Below, in pieces: positions 5,064 to 12,777 of a DNA stretch of 17,090 nucleotides. This stretch comes from an uncultured Ellagibacter sp. (GTDB lineage: Bacteria; Actinomycetota; Coriobacteriia; Coriobacteriales; Eggerthellaceae): positions 1-17,090 of the forward strand of contig CAKUGU010000046.1 in assembly GCA_934654815.1 (NCBI GenBank), written 5' to 3'. The notes under the pieces were generated by a model. That model was given only the letters and a program-made list of their open reading frames with translations. It was not told where the DNA came from and did no database searches. Each line of letters opens with the position of its first letter. Positions within the stretch are counted from its first letter, which is position 1. Both the position numbers and the translations under genes were made by a program.

Positions 5064-6578
5064 ATGGATGAGACTATGGAAAAAAGTATGAGAAGCGAAG
5101 TTGAGCCAGGTCAAGGCGTCAACTTTCTGCAAGTCGCCGCGTTTTCCGGCGGACTTGCCCTCTTTTGGTGCTGCCTGTTTTCCGGGCTTGCGCCCTTCGG
5201 CGCGCCGGCTGGCGCTTCGGGCGTTTGGTGGGGGCCGATCGTTTGCCGCATCTCGTTCTTCGCATTCTTCGCGCTGTTCTCCTGCTTCGTCGCGCATCTG
5301 CCGTTCGGCGTTATGGGGAAGCGGGTGGCGGGCAACGCGAAGGTGCTCGTCGCGGTAAGCGCCTTCGCGTTCGCGGCGTCGGGAGCGGCAATGAGCGCGG
5401 GGTTCGGCGCGCCCCTGTGGGCCGAGATCGCCGTGGAGGCTCTCGGAGGCGTCGGGGCCGCATGCCTGCTCTTCCTCTGGGTTCCCTCCGTCGCCTTGTT
5501 GGGGCGCGAAACCTTGATCGCATCCCTTTCCGCATCGGCGGTCGGAGGCAGCGTCCTCGCCCTTGGCTTGGATGCCATGGGCGATGGGGCGGCACGCCTC
5601 TTCCTTGCGGCGATCGCACTCGCGTGCCTTGGGTTTGCGGAGCTCACACGGCGAAACGACGCTGAAGCAAATGCGGAAGGCGGCGCGCTTCCCCTTCGGC
5701 CCGCGGCCGGTGACGGCATAGCACTCGCCGAGTCGCGCAAAAACGCGCAGCTTTCGTGGGCGTTCGGCATCGTCAATGTGATTTACGGCGTCGTGTTCGG
5801 CGTCGGCGCGGGAAACGTCCTGCAGGTGGGGCACGGCATGGCGGCGTCATGCGGCTGCACCGTGCTTCTGACGGTCGGCGCTGCGGCGGCCTACCTGTTC
5901 GCTCGGCGCTCGCGCGGACGCGTGCAACAGAGCACCGTCTTGAGGATGCTCTTCCCCGTCTTCGTCGTGGCGCTCGTCCCGTTGTCGTTCACAAACAGCG
6001 AAGGCTGGCTTTTCACCGCATGCAACCTGCTCATCCTGGGGTGCTTCTCATTTTTGGTGCTGGTGAGCATCGCGTTCGAAGTCAAAGGAGCGCACGAGCG
6101 TGGAGCCGCGTCTCTGTACTTCGTCGGCATGAGCCAGACCACGCTCGCCGGCGGCATCGCCATCGGTTTCGCGCTCGATTTGATTCCCGGATTGACGGGG
6201 GTATTCAGCCCGAACGTCCTTTCCGCCGTGGCACTCGCCCTCGTCATCGTGCTGGCGGTGCTCACCACGCTCACGCAAAGCCGCATGGTCGATGCGCAGG
6301 CGGAAGCGGACGCCGCCGTTGCGCAGGCGAGAGCCATCGCCGAGCAGGCGGAGCACGGTCGCTGGAAAACGCGATGCGCCCAGGTCGCCGAAAGGGCGAA
6401 GCTCTCGGCCCGCGAGACGGAGGTGTTCATGCTCCTGGCCAAAGGGCGCGGCACCGAGCATATCCAGAACAAGCTCGGAATCTCGAGCCATACCGTGAAG
6501 ACGCACACGTACAACGTGTACAAGAAACTCGGCGTGAAGAACCGCGAGGAGCTGCTGGACCTGGTCGAGGGGGACTAG
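5064..6578 (+). CDS. Membrane-integrated LuxR-family transcriptional regulator
   Basis: This 504-aa protein combines roughly twelve predicted transmembrane helices (about residues 14-410) with a C-terminal LuxR/GerE helix-turn-helix (447-504). The DNA-binding motif starts LSARETEVFMLLAKG, and the recognition helix region is SSHTVKTHTYNVYKKLG. A charged Ala/Glu/Gln-rich helix (about 415-440) links membrane and DNA-binding parts. It has no receiver or PAS domain, so the signal is probably sensed by the membrane bundle itself, perhaps a small molecule taken from membrane or periplasm. Multi-helix LuxR proteins beside molybdoenzyme operons are a hallmark of Eggerthellaceae and in several cases control substrate-inducible dehydroxylases or reductases. 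Its divergent placement makes the 2634-4865 enzyme operon the likely target. The ATG at 5064 is used with GGGGGAT upstream; the in-frame ATG at 5076 (spaced from AAAGGGG) is an alternative. Confidence 0.9.
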   Translation: MDETMEKSMRSEVEPGQGVNFLQVAAFSGGLALFWCCLFSGLAPFGAPAGASGVWWGPIVCRISFFAFFALFSCFVAHLPFGVMGKRVAGNAKVLVAVSAFAFAASGAAMSAGFGAPLWAEIAVEALGGVGAACLLFLWVPSVALLGRETLIASLSASAVGGSVLALGLDAMGDGAARLFLAAIALACLGFAELTRRNDAEANAEGGALPLRPAAGDGIALAESRKNAQLSWAFGIVNVIYGVVFGVGAGNVLQVGHGMAASCGCTVLLTVGAAAAYLFARRSRGRVQQSTVLRMLFPVFVVALVPLSFTNSEGWLFTACNLLILGCFSFLVLVSIAFEVKGAHERGAASLYFVGMSQTTLAGGIAIGFALDLIPGLTGVFSPNVLSAVALALVIVLAVLTTLTQSRMVDAQAEADAAVAQARAIAEQAEHGRWKTRCAQVAERAKLSARETEVFMLLAKGRGTEHIQNKLGISSHTVKTHTYNVYKKLGVKNREELLDLVEGD

Positions 6579-6593
6579 CGCGGGCAGGCGGAT

Positions 6594-6644
6594 GGCGCGA
6601 GGAGCAGGAAAAACCCGAGGAAAATCAACTCGCGCCCGGTTTTT
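6594..6644 (+). terminator. Probable terminator after the LuxR gene
   Basis: GGCGCGAG (6594-6601) pairs with CTCGCGCC (6629-6636) and is followed by CGG and a run of five T (6640-6644). The loop of 27 bases is long for an intrinsic terminator. It also sits between convergent genes, so it could serve both, but the T-run favours the plus strand. Confidence 0.45.
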
Positions 6645-6655
6645 GCCAGCAAGCC

Positions 6656-7918
6656 CTATTCCGCAGTCAGCATACGGCACGCCCACTGTGCCGCGACGGC
6701 ACTTCCCTTCGCGAGCACGCTCTCGTCGATGGCGTAGAAGCAGCTGTGCTGCGGGTGAGTCGCCCCCACTTCCGGGTTGCGCGCGCCGACGAAGCAGAAC
6801 ACGCCCGGCACGACGTTCAGGTACTCGCTGAAATCCTCACCTGAAAGCGTCCCGCGGTAGCCCGACACCGCGTCCTCGCCGAGCACATCGACGACGGAAA
6901 GGCGGGCGACCTCCGCGCACACGGGGTCGTTCGCGAGGCCGGCGTTGCCCTCCTCGAACGTGAATTTCGCCTTCGCGCCGAACGCGCCCGCGACCTTGCG
7001 CACGATACGCTCGAGACGGTCGGGCACTTCGCGGCGCAACTGCTCGGTCCAGGTGCGCACGGTGCCGGTGAGGTACGCGCGGCCGGCCATGATGTTGCGC
7101 GCCTCGCCGCCGTGGAACTCCCCCACCGTGACGACGACCGGGTCGAAGGGCGACACGTCGCGGCTGACCAGGACCTGAAGCGCGTTCACCATTTCCGCGC
7201 CGACAACGACGGCGTCGACGCCCTTGTGCGGCATAGAGCCGTGCGCGGAGACGCCCTCGATATCGATGCGGAACCAATCGGTGTTCGCCATGCGCTGGCC
7301 GGGGGCGCACGAGATCGTGCCCGCGTCGACCTCGCTCCAGATGTGCGCGCCGTAGATGGCGTCGACGCCGTTAAGGGCGCCCGCGTCGATCATGGAGAGC
7401 GCGCCAATCGAGATTTCCTCGGCGGGCTGGAAAAGAATGCGGACCTCGCCTTTGAGCTGCGGCGCGAGGCCGGTAAGGATGCGGGTCGCGCCGAGCATCA
7501 TGGCGATATGGGCGTCGTGGCCGCAGGCGTGCATGACGCCTTCGTTTTCGGAGGCGAAAGGGGCGCTTGTCTGCTCGGTCACGGGAAGCGCGTCCATGTC
7601 GGCCCGCAAGGCGATGCGGCGGGCAGGCACGCCCGCCGCATCGTAGGCGCCCGCCGCCGTGCCGCGAACGGTCGCGATGATGCCGTTGTTGTCAAGGCGG
7701 CGATAGTCGACCCCGAGTGCATCGAGCTCGGCGCAAATCATGTCTTGCGTGTGCGACTCGTGGCCGGAAAGCTCGGGGTGGCGGTGGAAGAGCCTGCGCC
7801 ATTCCACGATAGTGGGTTCGGCGGCATGGGCGGAATCGCGCACCTGGCCTGCGGTTTTTTCTCCAGCTGCGGTTGACTTCGCTTCGATGTATGCGGCGGC
7901 ATCGGCGCAAGGATGCAT
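6656..7918 (-). CDS. M20-family metallo-amidohydrolase (N-acyl/indole-acetyl-amino-acid hydrolase type)
   Basis: This 420-aa enzyme belongs to the M20D amidohydrolases, which release an amino acid from N-acyl, aryl-acyl or similar amide conjugates in the cytosol. Visible motifs are FHRHPELSG (44-52), ALRADMDALPV (103-113), HACGHDAH (130-137, with C132 and H134 as metal ligands), QPAEE (164-168, general base and ligand Glu) and YGAHIW (189-194, H192). A dimerisation insert follows in the middle third, and a late histidine pair (THPQHS) near the C terminus completes the metal site. The length and the Cys-type ligand fit the IAA-Leu hydrolase/hippuricase/aminobenzoyl-glutamate hydrolase group; the substrate cannot be told from sequence. 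The ATG at 7918 has AAAGGGA upstream. The N-terminal 35 residues are Ala-rich and weakly conserved. It is convergent with the LuxR gene and separated from the mutase by 324 bases, so it is probably its own transcription unit. Confidence 0.92.
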   Translation of the reverse strand: MHPCADAAAYIEAKSTAAGEKTAGQVRDSAHAAEPTIVEWRRLFHRHPELSGHESHTQDMICAELDALGVDYRRLDNNGIIATVRGTAAGAYDAAGVPARRIALRADMDALPVTEQTSAPFASENEGVMHACGHDAHIAMMLGATRILTGLAPQLKGEVRILFQPAEEISIGALSMIDAGALNGVDAIYGAHIWSEVDAGTISCAPGQRMANTDWFRIDIEGVSAHGSMPHKGVDAVVVGAEMVNALQVLVSRDVSPFDPVVVTVGEFHGGEARNIMAGRAYLTGTVRTWTEQLRREVPDRLERIVRKVAGAFGAKAKFTFEEGNAGLANDPVCAEVARLSVVDVLGEDAVSGYRGTLSGEDFSEYLNVVPGVFCFVGARNPEVGATHPQHSCFYAIDESVLAKGSAVAAQWACRMLTAE

Positions 7919-8079
7919 GAGGGTTCCCTTTCATATGCTACGTGAATCGGCCGTAAGCTTAGCCGATGCAGGCGCCGCCGAACGCGCACAACACGACAAA
8001 CGCACGAAAAACCAGGTGAGATGAGGGGTACTCGGCACATCGCCCGAACATGCCAATGTGCTCAGAGGCCGAATTGACC

Positions 8080-8111
8080 GCAGAGGCGCATCGCGTGCGA
8101 AGCGCCTCTGC
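8080..8111 (-). other. Perfect 10-bp hairpin, possible mRNA 5' end structure
   Basis: GCAGAGGCGC (8080-8089) pairs with GCGCCTCTGC (8102-8111) around a 12-base loop. On the minus strand it begins a few bases after an extended -10-like motif. It would then form the extreme 5' end of the M20 transcript, where it could protect the mRNA. A mutase terminator without a T-tract is the alternative. Confidence 0.4.
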
Positions 8112-8115
8112 CTTG

Positions 8116-8124
8116 CTTATAGCA
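8116..8124 (-). promoter_or_regulatory. Candidate extended -10 promoter for the M20 gene
   Basis: On the minus strand the sequence TGCTATAAG is an extended -10 motif (TGN plus a TATAAT-like hexamer). No -35 stands at the usual distance, which is tolerated by extended -10 promoters. Initiation would fall near 8110, about 190 bases before the ATG of the M20 gene. Confidence 0.3.
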
Positions 8125-8242
8125 TGACTCGTGCAACGGCGCAGGTCATAGGCTCGTGCCGCGCAAGCGCGAGCCATTGTTCCCCCGGGCAGCGAGGTAC
8201 CTCGTAAGGCGAGCCCACCCGCGAGCTTGTCCGAACGCTTCC

Positions 8243-9952
8243 TTACGCCAGAAGCTTCCTGCCGGCCGTTTCTATCTCGTCGAGGAGCGCTTCTGCGTCT
8301 TCCCGCTTCTCGGACTTCGCGAACACGTAGAGCTTGATCTTGGGTTCGGTGCCGCTCGGGCGCACGATCGCCTTGTTGCCGCCCGCAAGGCGCAGCTCGA
8401 CGACGTTCGCGGGTGGCAGGCCCGAAACCCCGCCTTCGTAGTCGACGACGTTCTCGACGGCAAGCCCGGCAAGCTCGCTCGGCGCCGCTTCCCGTAGGCG
8501 CGCCATGATGCCCGCCATCTTCTGCGCGCCTTCGGCGCCCGGATACGCCACCGAAACCGTGCGGTTCAGCCAGTACCCGTGCTCGGTGTACAGATCGCGC
8601 ATCGCGTCGGCGAGACTCTTCCCGATAAGCTTGTAATCCTGCGCCATCTGGCAGATGAGCAGGCTCGCGTTGACCGCGTCCTTGTCGCGCACGTGGTCGC
8701 CCGAAAGGTAGCCGTAGCTCTCCTCGAAGCCGAAGATGAAGCGGTCGGCCTGCCCAGCGTCGGAAAGCTCGGTGATGATGTCGCCGATGTATTTGAAGCC
8801 GGTCAGGCAACGGCGCAGCTCGAAGCCGTATTTCGCGGCGAGCGCATCGACCATGGCGCTCGATACGATGGTGGTGACCGCCACCTTGTCGGCGAGGTTT
8901 TCCCCGCGCGCGGCGCGCATGCGGCATACGTAGTTGAGCAAGAGCACACCCATCTCGTTGCCGGTGAGCAGCAGGTAGTCGTCGCCCTCCTTCACGGCCA
9001 CGCCCACGCGGTCGGCGTCGGGGTCGGTGGCGAGCAGGAGGTCGGGATGCACGCGCTCGGAAAGCTCGATGCCCTTCTGCATGGCCTCGCGGATCTCCGG
9101 GTTCGGGTACGGGCACGTCGGGAAGTTCCCGTCGGGGTCGCGCTGCTCGGGAACCACGGTGACATCGGTTATGCCCGCGCGTTCGAGCACCGTTGTCACG
9201 GGGATGAGTCCCGTGCCGTTGAGCGGCGTGTACACGAGTTTGAGCGGGGCTTTCGCGACTTCCTCGGCGGTTAGATTACTAACCGATTTCGAGAGCACTG
9301 CGTCGTAGTACCGCTCGAGCACCGCGTCGTCGATCCACTTCACGAGCCCGCGTGCGACCGCCTCGTCGAAATCCATCGACTTCACGCCCGAGAACGTGTC
9401 GGTGCGCGCGATGGCGGCGGAGATGGCGGCCGCGGCCTCGCTCGTGATCTGGCACCCGTCGGGGCCGTAGGCCTTGTAGCCGTTGTAGGGCGCCGGGTTG
9501 TGGCTCGCCGTCACGCACACCCCGCCCGAGCAACCCAGATCGCGCACCGCCCAGGAAAGCGTGGGGACGGGCGAGATGCGCGGATACACGTAGGCGGTGA
9601 CGCCGTTCGCCGCGAAGATCGAGGCAGCGCGGCGGACGAACTCCTCGCCCTTGTTGCGGCTGTCGCGCGCGATCGCGACCGAGGGGTGGTCGAACGTGGC
9701 GTTCAAATAGTCCGAGAAGCCCTGCGTGGCGCGGCCGACCGTGTAGACGTTCATGCGGTTCGTGCCCGCGCCGAGCACGCCGCGCAACCCCGCCGTGCCG
9801 AAGGCGAGGTCCTGGAAGAACGCGTCGGTCATGGGATCCGCGTCGCCTGCGTCCGCCGCCACGGCGAGTTTCCCAAGCTCGGCGGAAAGCTCGGCGTCGT
9901 CGACGTTTTCCATCCAATGCGCCAGCTCGGCGCGCATATCGCGATCAGTCAT
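8243..9952 (-). CDS. Phospho-sugar mutase (phosphoglucomutase/phosphomannomutase)
   Basis: This 569-aa enzyme of the alpha-D-phosphohexomutase family interconverts hexose 1- and 6-phosphates in the cytosol, feeding glycogen, nucleotide-sugar and envelope polysaccharide synthesis. All four functional loops are intact: the phosphoserine loop TASHNP (S150), the metal loop DPDADR (310-315), the sugar loop GFEESYG (408-414) and the phosphate loop RPSGTEPK (531-538). The early block FGTAGLRG (51-58) is also typical. The length matches the long PgcA-type mutases of Gram-positive bacteria (about 580 aa) rather than the 450-aa GlmM/ManB type. I therefore favour phosphoglucomutase activity but cannot exclude dual specificity. 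The ATG at 9952 is preceded by AAGGAG at good spacing. It stands alone, divergent from the kinase operon. Confidence 0.94.
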   Translation of the reverse strand: MTDRDMRAELAHWMENVDDAELSAELGKLAVAADAGDADPMTDAFFQDLAFGTAGLRGVLGAGTNRMNVYTVGRATQGFSDYLNATFDHPSVAIARDSRNKGEEFVRRAASIFAANGVTAYVYPRISPVPTLSWAVRDLGCSGGVCVTASHNPAPYNGYKAYGPDGCQITSEAAAAISAAIARTDTFSGVKSMDFDEAVARGLVKWIDDAVLERYYDAVLSKSVSNLTAEEVAKAPLKLVYTPLNGTGLIPVTTVLERAGITDVTVVPEQRDPDGNFPTCPYPNPEIREAMQKGIELSERVHPDLLLATDPDADRVGVAVKEGDDYLLLTGNEMGVLLLNYVCRMRAARGENLADKVAVTTIVSSAMVDALAAKYGFELRRCLTGFKYIGDIITELSDAGQADRFIFGFEESYGYLSGDHVRDKDAVNASLLICQMAQDYKLIGKSLADAMRDLYTEHGYWLNRTVSVAYPGAEGAQKMAGIMARLREAAPSELAGLAVENVVDYEGGVSGLPPANVVELRLAGGNKAIVRPSGTEPKIKLYVFAKSEKREDAEALLDEIETAGRKLLA

Positions 9953-10150
9953 GCTGCTCCTTCGAACGAATGGGTTACGTTCAGTCTAGCGCATGCGCGC
10001 GCGTCTGCCCCCTCTTCGGCGGAAACGCCGCAGAAACTTCGCGCGCGGTCGGCTCCGGCGCTACCTTATAGAAAGGATGCGAATAACAAGGGGGCTTCAT
10101 TGCCTTTTTACCCACCGTCCCCGATAATGGGTAGGATTGGATGGGGGAGC
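9953..10150. promoter_or_regulatory. Divergent intergenic region and kinase-operon leader
   Basis: This region separates the mutase gene from the kinase operon. It can form a nested structure: GCGCGCG (9995-10001) with CGCGCGC (10040-10046) outside, and CGGCG-GAAA-CGCCG (10017-10030), a GNRA tetraloop hairpin, inside. A -10-like TTATAG/TATAGA lies at 10066-10072 with no convincing -35. A 16-codon leader frame from ATG 10077 ends in a TAA at 10125-10127. That TAA overlaps an in-frame kinase ATG at 10127, so the kinase start may be subject to coupling. Confidence 0.4.
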
Positions 10151-11800
10151 ATGGGTTTATTCGGAAATAAGAATAAAGAGCAGGTCGAAGGCGCACGCGC
10201 GTTTGCCGACGCATGCCGCGACGCGGCCGATTCCGTCTCCGTCCTGTTCCGCGAAAGCGACCTCTACCCCATCTACATCTCCCCCGCGTTCGAACGCGTC
10301 TTCGGCGTCGACGCCGAGCGGCTCGTCGACGACGTCGAAACGCTTTTGCGTTTCATCCCGGACGAAAGCCGCCTTGCCGTGAAACGCCAGTGCGAAAAGT
10401 GGGACCGCGCAGAGGCGCTTACGTTCCGCTTCCCCTACCTCATGCCCGGTGCGGGCACGCAAGGCGCGTCCGCGCGAAAGCACTTCCGGGCAACGCTCAC
10501 GCCTGCGGACGGCACCATCTTCGCGTCGCTTGTCGACGTCACCTCCGAGCAGGAGCTCATCGACGAGGCACGCGCTGAGCGCGACCATGCGCTCGCGGTC
10601 GTGGAGAGCCGTGCGGACTTCATGAGCCAGATGAGCCACGAGATCCGCACACCGTTGAACGGCATCAAGGGTCTCATCCTCCTCGCGAAGGACCACGCCG
10701 CCGAACCCGACCGGCTCGTCGACGACCTGTCGCGCGCGAGCGAGCTGTCGGCGTATCTGCTCTCGCTCATCAACGACGTGCTCGACATGAGCCGCCTGAA
10801 CAGCGGGCACGTCGAGCTCGAGAAGCTCCCGTTCGACATGCGCCTCGTCGCGAACGACCTCACGAACATGTTCGAGGCGCAGGCGAAGGACAAGGGGCTC
10901 GCCTTCACGGTCGCGCTCGAGGACTGCGAGAACGTCTTCCTCGTCGGCGACCGCATGCGGCTGAACCAGGTCATCGTCAACTTCGTGTCGAACGCGCTCA
11001 AGTTCACGAGCGCGGGCGGCCAGGTCAGTGTCACTTTCCGCGAGATGTATCGCAAAGACGACTCGGTCAGCTACATGATCCGCGTGCGCGACACGGGAAA
11101 GGGCATGGACCCGCGGTTCATCAGCCGCATCTTCAAGCCCTTCGAGCAAGAAGACCGCACCATCGCCCGGCGCTTCGGCGGCACGGGCCTCGGCATGGCC
11201 ATCACGAGCGCGCTCGTCGAGCTCGCCGGCGGCGAGATCGTGGTCGACACCGAGCTCGGGCGTGGCAGCGACTTCACGGTCTATCTCCCCTTCGACGTGG
11301 CGACGTCCGAGCAGATCGACCAGCTTGCAAGCGAGAACGCCACGCTCGAAACGGCCGCCGGCTCAGACGAGACCGTGCCCGACTACGACTTCGACGGCAA
11401 GCGGTTCCTCCTGGCCGAGGACAACGAGCTCAACGCCATGATCGCAGAAGAGATCATCGGCTCGCTCGGCGTCACGGTCGATGTGGCCAACGACGGCCCG
11501 GTCGTGGTGGACATGTTCGAGAAGTCGGAGCCCTACACCTACGACGCCATCCTCATGGACATCCAGATGCCCACCTATAGCGGGTGGGAGGCCACGCGCC
11601 GCATCCGCGCGACGTTGCGGCCCGACGCCGCGACCGTTCCCATCATCGCGCTGTCCGCGAACAACTACGTGGAAGACGCGCGCGCCTCGCGCGAGGCCGG
11701 CATGAACGGGCACGCCGGCAAACCCATTGAAATCCCCGAACTGAAATCCCAGCTCGCAGCCGCGGCTGCCGAGTCCGCCTACAGAAGGGACCAACCGTGA
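10151..11800 (+). CDS. Hybrid sensor histidine kinase (PAS-HisKA-HATPase-receiver)
   Basis: This 549-aa hybrid kinase lacks an obvious membrane helix and is probably cytosolic. Domains in order are a PAS-like sensor (about 25-135), a short coiled linker (135-155), and a HisKA dimerisation domain with the phospho-accepting H163 in MSHEIRTPLNG. The ATPase domain has N-box N281, the G1 motif DTGKGM and the G2 motif FGGTGLGM. A C-terminal receiver (about 418-540) has acidic residues in LLAEDNELN, phospho-acceptor D470 in ILMDIQMP and K524. No separate response regulator is in the window, so output may go through an unlinked HPt/regulator or act on its neighbours. I use the ATG at 10151 (GGGGGAG close upstream). 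In-frame alternatives are ATG 10127, and TTG 10100, which has the best-spaced site (AAGGGGG, 5-base gap). The gene overlaps the MoxR gene by 4 bases. Confidence 0.9.
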   Translation: MGLFGNKNKEQVEGARAFADACRDAADSVSVLFRESDLYPIYISPAFERVFGVDAERLVDDVETLLRFIPDESRLAVKRQCEKWDRAEALTFRFPYLMPGAGTQGASARKHFRATLTPADGTIFASLVDVTSEQELIDEARAERDHALAVVESRADFMSQMSHEIRTPLNGIKGLILLAKDHAAEPDRLVDDLSRASELSAYLLSLINDVLDMSRLNSGHVELEKLPFDMRLVANDLTNMFEAQAKDKGLAFTVALEDCENVFLVGDRMRLNQVIVNFVSNALKFTSAGGQVSVTFREMYRKDDSVSYMIRVRDTGKGMDPRFISRIFKPFEQEDRTIARRFGGTGLGMAITSALVELAGGEIVVDTELGRGSDFTVYLPFDVATSEQIDQLASENATLETAAGSDETVPDYDFDGKRFLLAEDNELNAMIAEEIIGSLGVTVDVANDGPVVVDMFEKSEPYTYDAILMDIQMPTYSGWEATRRIRATLRPDAATVPIIALSANNYVEDARASREAGMNGHAGKPIEIPELKSQLAAAAAESAYRRDQP

Positions 11801-12750
11801 TCGTCGAACAATCGCAAGCCATCATCGCCGAAGTGGGGCGCGCGCTCATCGGGAAACGCGAGGTCATCGAGCAGGCGCTCATGGCGATCTACGCCGGCGG
11901 GCACATCCTTCTCGAAGACGCGCCCGGCACCGGCAAGACCACGCTCGCGCTCGCCCTGTCGCGTGCGCTCGGCCTCGAGTACAAGCGCGTCCAGTTCACG
12001 CCGGACACCACGCCCTCCGACATCACCGGGTTCACCATGTACGATCGCGACTCGGGCGAGTTCCGCTTCGCGTGGGGTGCTGTGAACTGCAACCTTCTGC
12101 TCGGCGACGAGATCAACCGCACGAGCGCTAAGACCCAGTCGGCGCTGCTCGAGGTCATGGAGGAGCACGCGGTCACCGTCGACGGCACGACGCGCCCGGT
12201 GCCGCGCCCCTTCATCTGCATCGCGACCGAGAACCCCGTGGGCTCTGCCGGCACGCAGCCTTTGCCCGACAGCCAGCTCGACCGCTTCATGGTGCGGCTG
12301 TCCATCGGGTACCCTTCCACGGAAAACCAGATCAGCATCCTGAAGGCGAAGCGCTACGACAACCCGCTCGACAGCATCGAGGCGAAGGTGGAGCGCGACG
12401 ACTTGATCGAGGTGCAGAACTTCCTCGGCAACGTCACGGTGACCGACGCGGTGCTCGGTTACATCGTGCGGCTCTGCGAGAAGACGCGCGCGATGGATTT
12501 GGTGGAAGTCGGCGTGAGTCCGCGCGGCATCCTCGCGCTCACTCGCATGTCCCGCGCCTGCGCCCTCATCCGCGAGCGCGACTTCGTCATCCCCGAGGAC
12601 GTGCGCGAGGTGTTCAAGGCGACCTGCGCGCATAGGCTCGTGCTTCGCCCCCAGGCGCGCATCGAGGCCGTCGACGCCGACGCCATCTTGGACGAGGTCA
12701 TGCGCGAGGTCGAGGCCCCTTCCCTGGGCGAAGTCCGCGGACGCGCCTAA
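11797..12750 (+). CDS. MoxR-family AAA+ ATPase
   Basis: This 317-aa MoxR AAA+ ATPase is presumed to be a chaperone that uses ATP to activate or assemble partner proteins. Walker A is EDAPGTGKT (40-48, K47) and Walker B is LLLGDEIN, with D104 and E105. NRTSAKTQSALLEVMEE is the usual MoxR helix. Sensor 1 is in FICIATENP, and the arginine-finger region is in QLDRFMVRL. The C-terminal lid contains SPRGILALTRMSRA and IPEDV. The start is the GTG at 11797, which overlaps the stop of the kinase gene in a GTGA arrangement, with AGAAGGG upstream. MoxR genes are regularly followed by a DUF58 gene and a transglutaminase-fold membrane protein, as here. The direct coupling to a histidine kinase is less usual and suggests coordinated synthesis or signalling. 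Confidence 0.95.
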   Translation: MIVEQSQAIIAEVGRALIGKREVIEQALMAIYAGGHILLEDAPGTGKTTLALALSRALGLEYKRVQFTPDTTPSDITGFTMYDRDSGEFRFAWGAVNCNLLLGDEINRTSAKTQSALLEVMEEHAVTVDGTTRPVPRPFICIATENPVGSAGTQPLPDSQLDRFMVRLSIGYPSTENQISILKAKRYDNPLDSIEAKVERDDLIEVQNFLGNVTVTDAVLGYIVRLCEKTRAMDLVEVGVSPRGILALTRMSRACALIRERDFVIPEDVREVFKATCAHRLVLRPQARIEAVDADAILDEVMREVEAPSLGEVRGRA

Positions 12751-12777
12751 GGGCGACGCCGGAAGCCCACCTCACGC

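Larger units (their letters stand above)
7919..8242. other. 324-bp intergenic region rich in stem-loops
   Basis: No gene is supported here. From high to low coordinate (the direction of the flanking genes) it holds three structures. There is a perfect 12-base palindrome CGAGGTACCTCG (8193-8204). Next is a stem of GGCTCG (8151-8156) with CGAGCC (8170-8175). Last is a perfect 10-bp hairpin at 8080-8111. Nearer the M20 gene, GCACAT (8035-8040) can pair with ATGTGC (8056-8061). None has a T-tract, so no intrinsic terminator for the mutase gene is evident. The rest is probably the leader of the M20 mRNA. Confidence 0.5.

Noticed and set aside
7959..9116. A 385-codon minus-strand frame overlapping the mutase gene
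   Set aside because: It is out of frame with the mutase, which has all four catalytic loops intact. The alternative is Arg-rich shadow sequence.
9995..10046. Nested GC stem as a bidirectional terminator
   Set aside because: It lies between divergent gene starts and has no T-tract, so termination makes no sense there.
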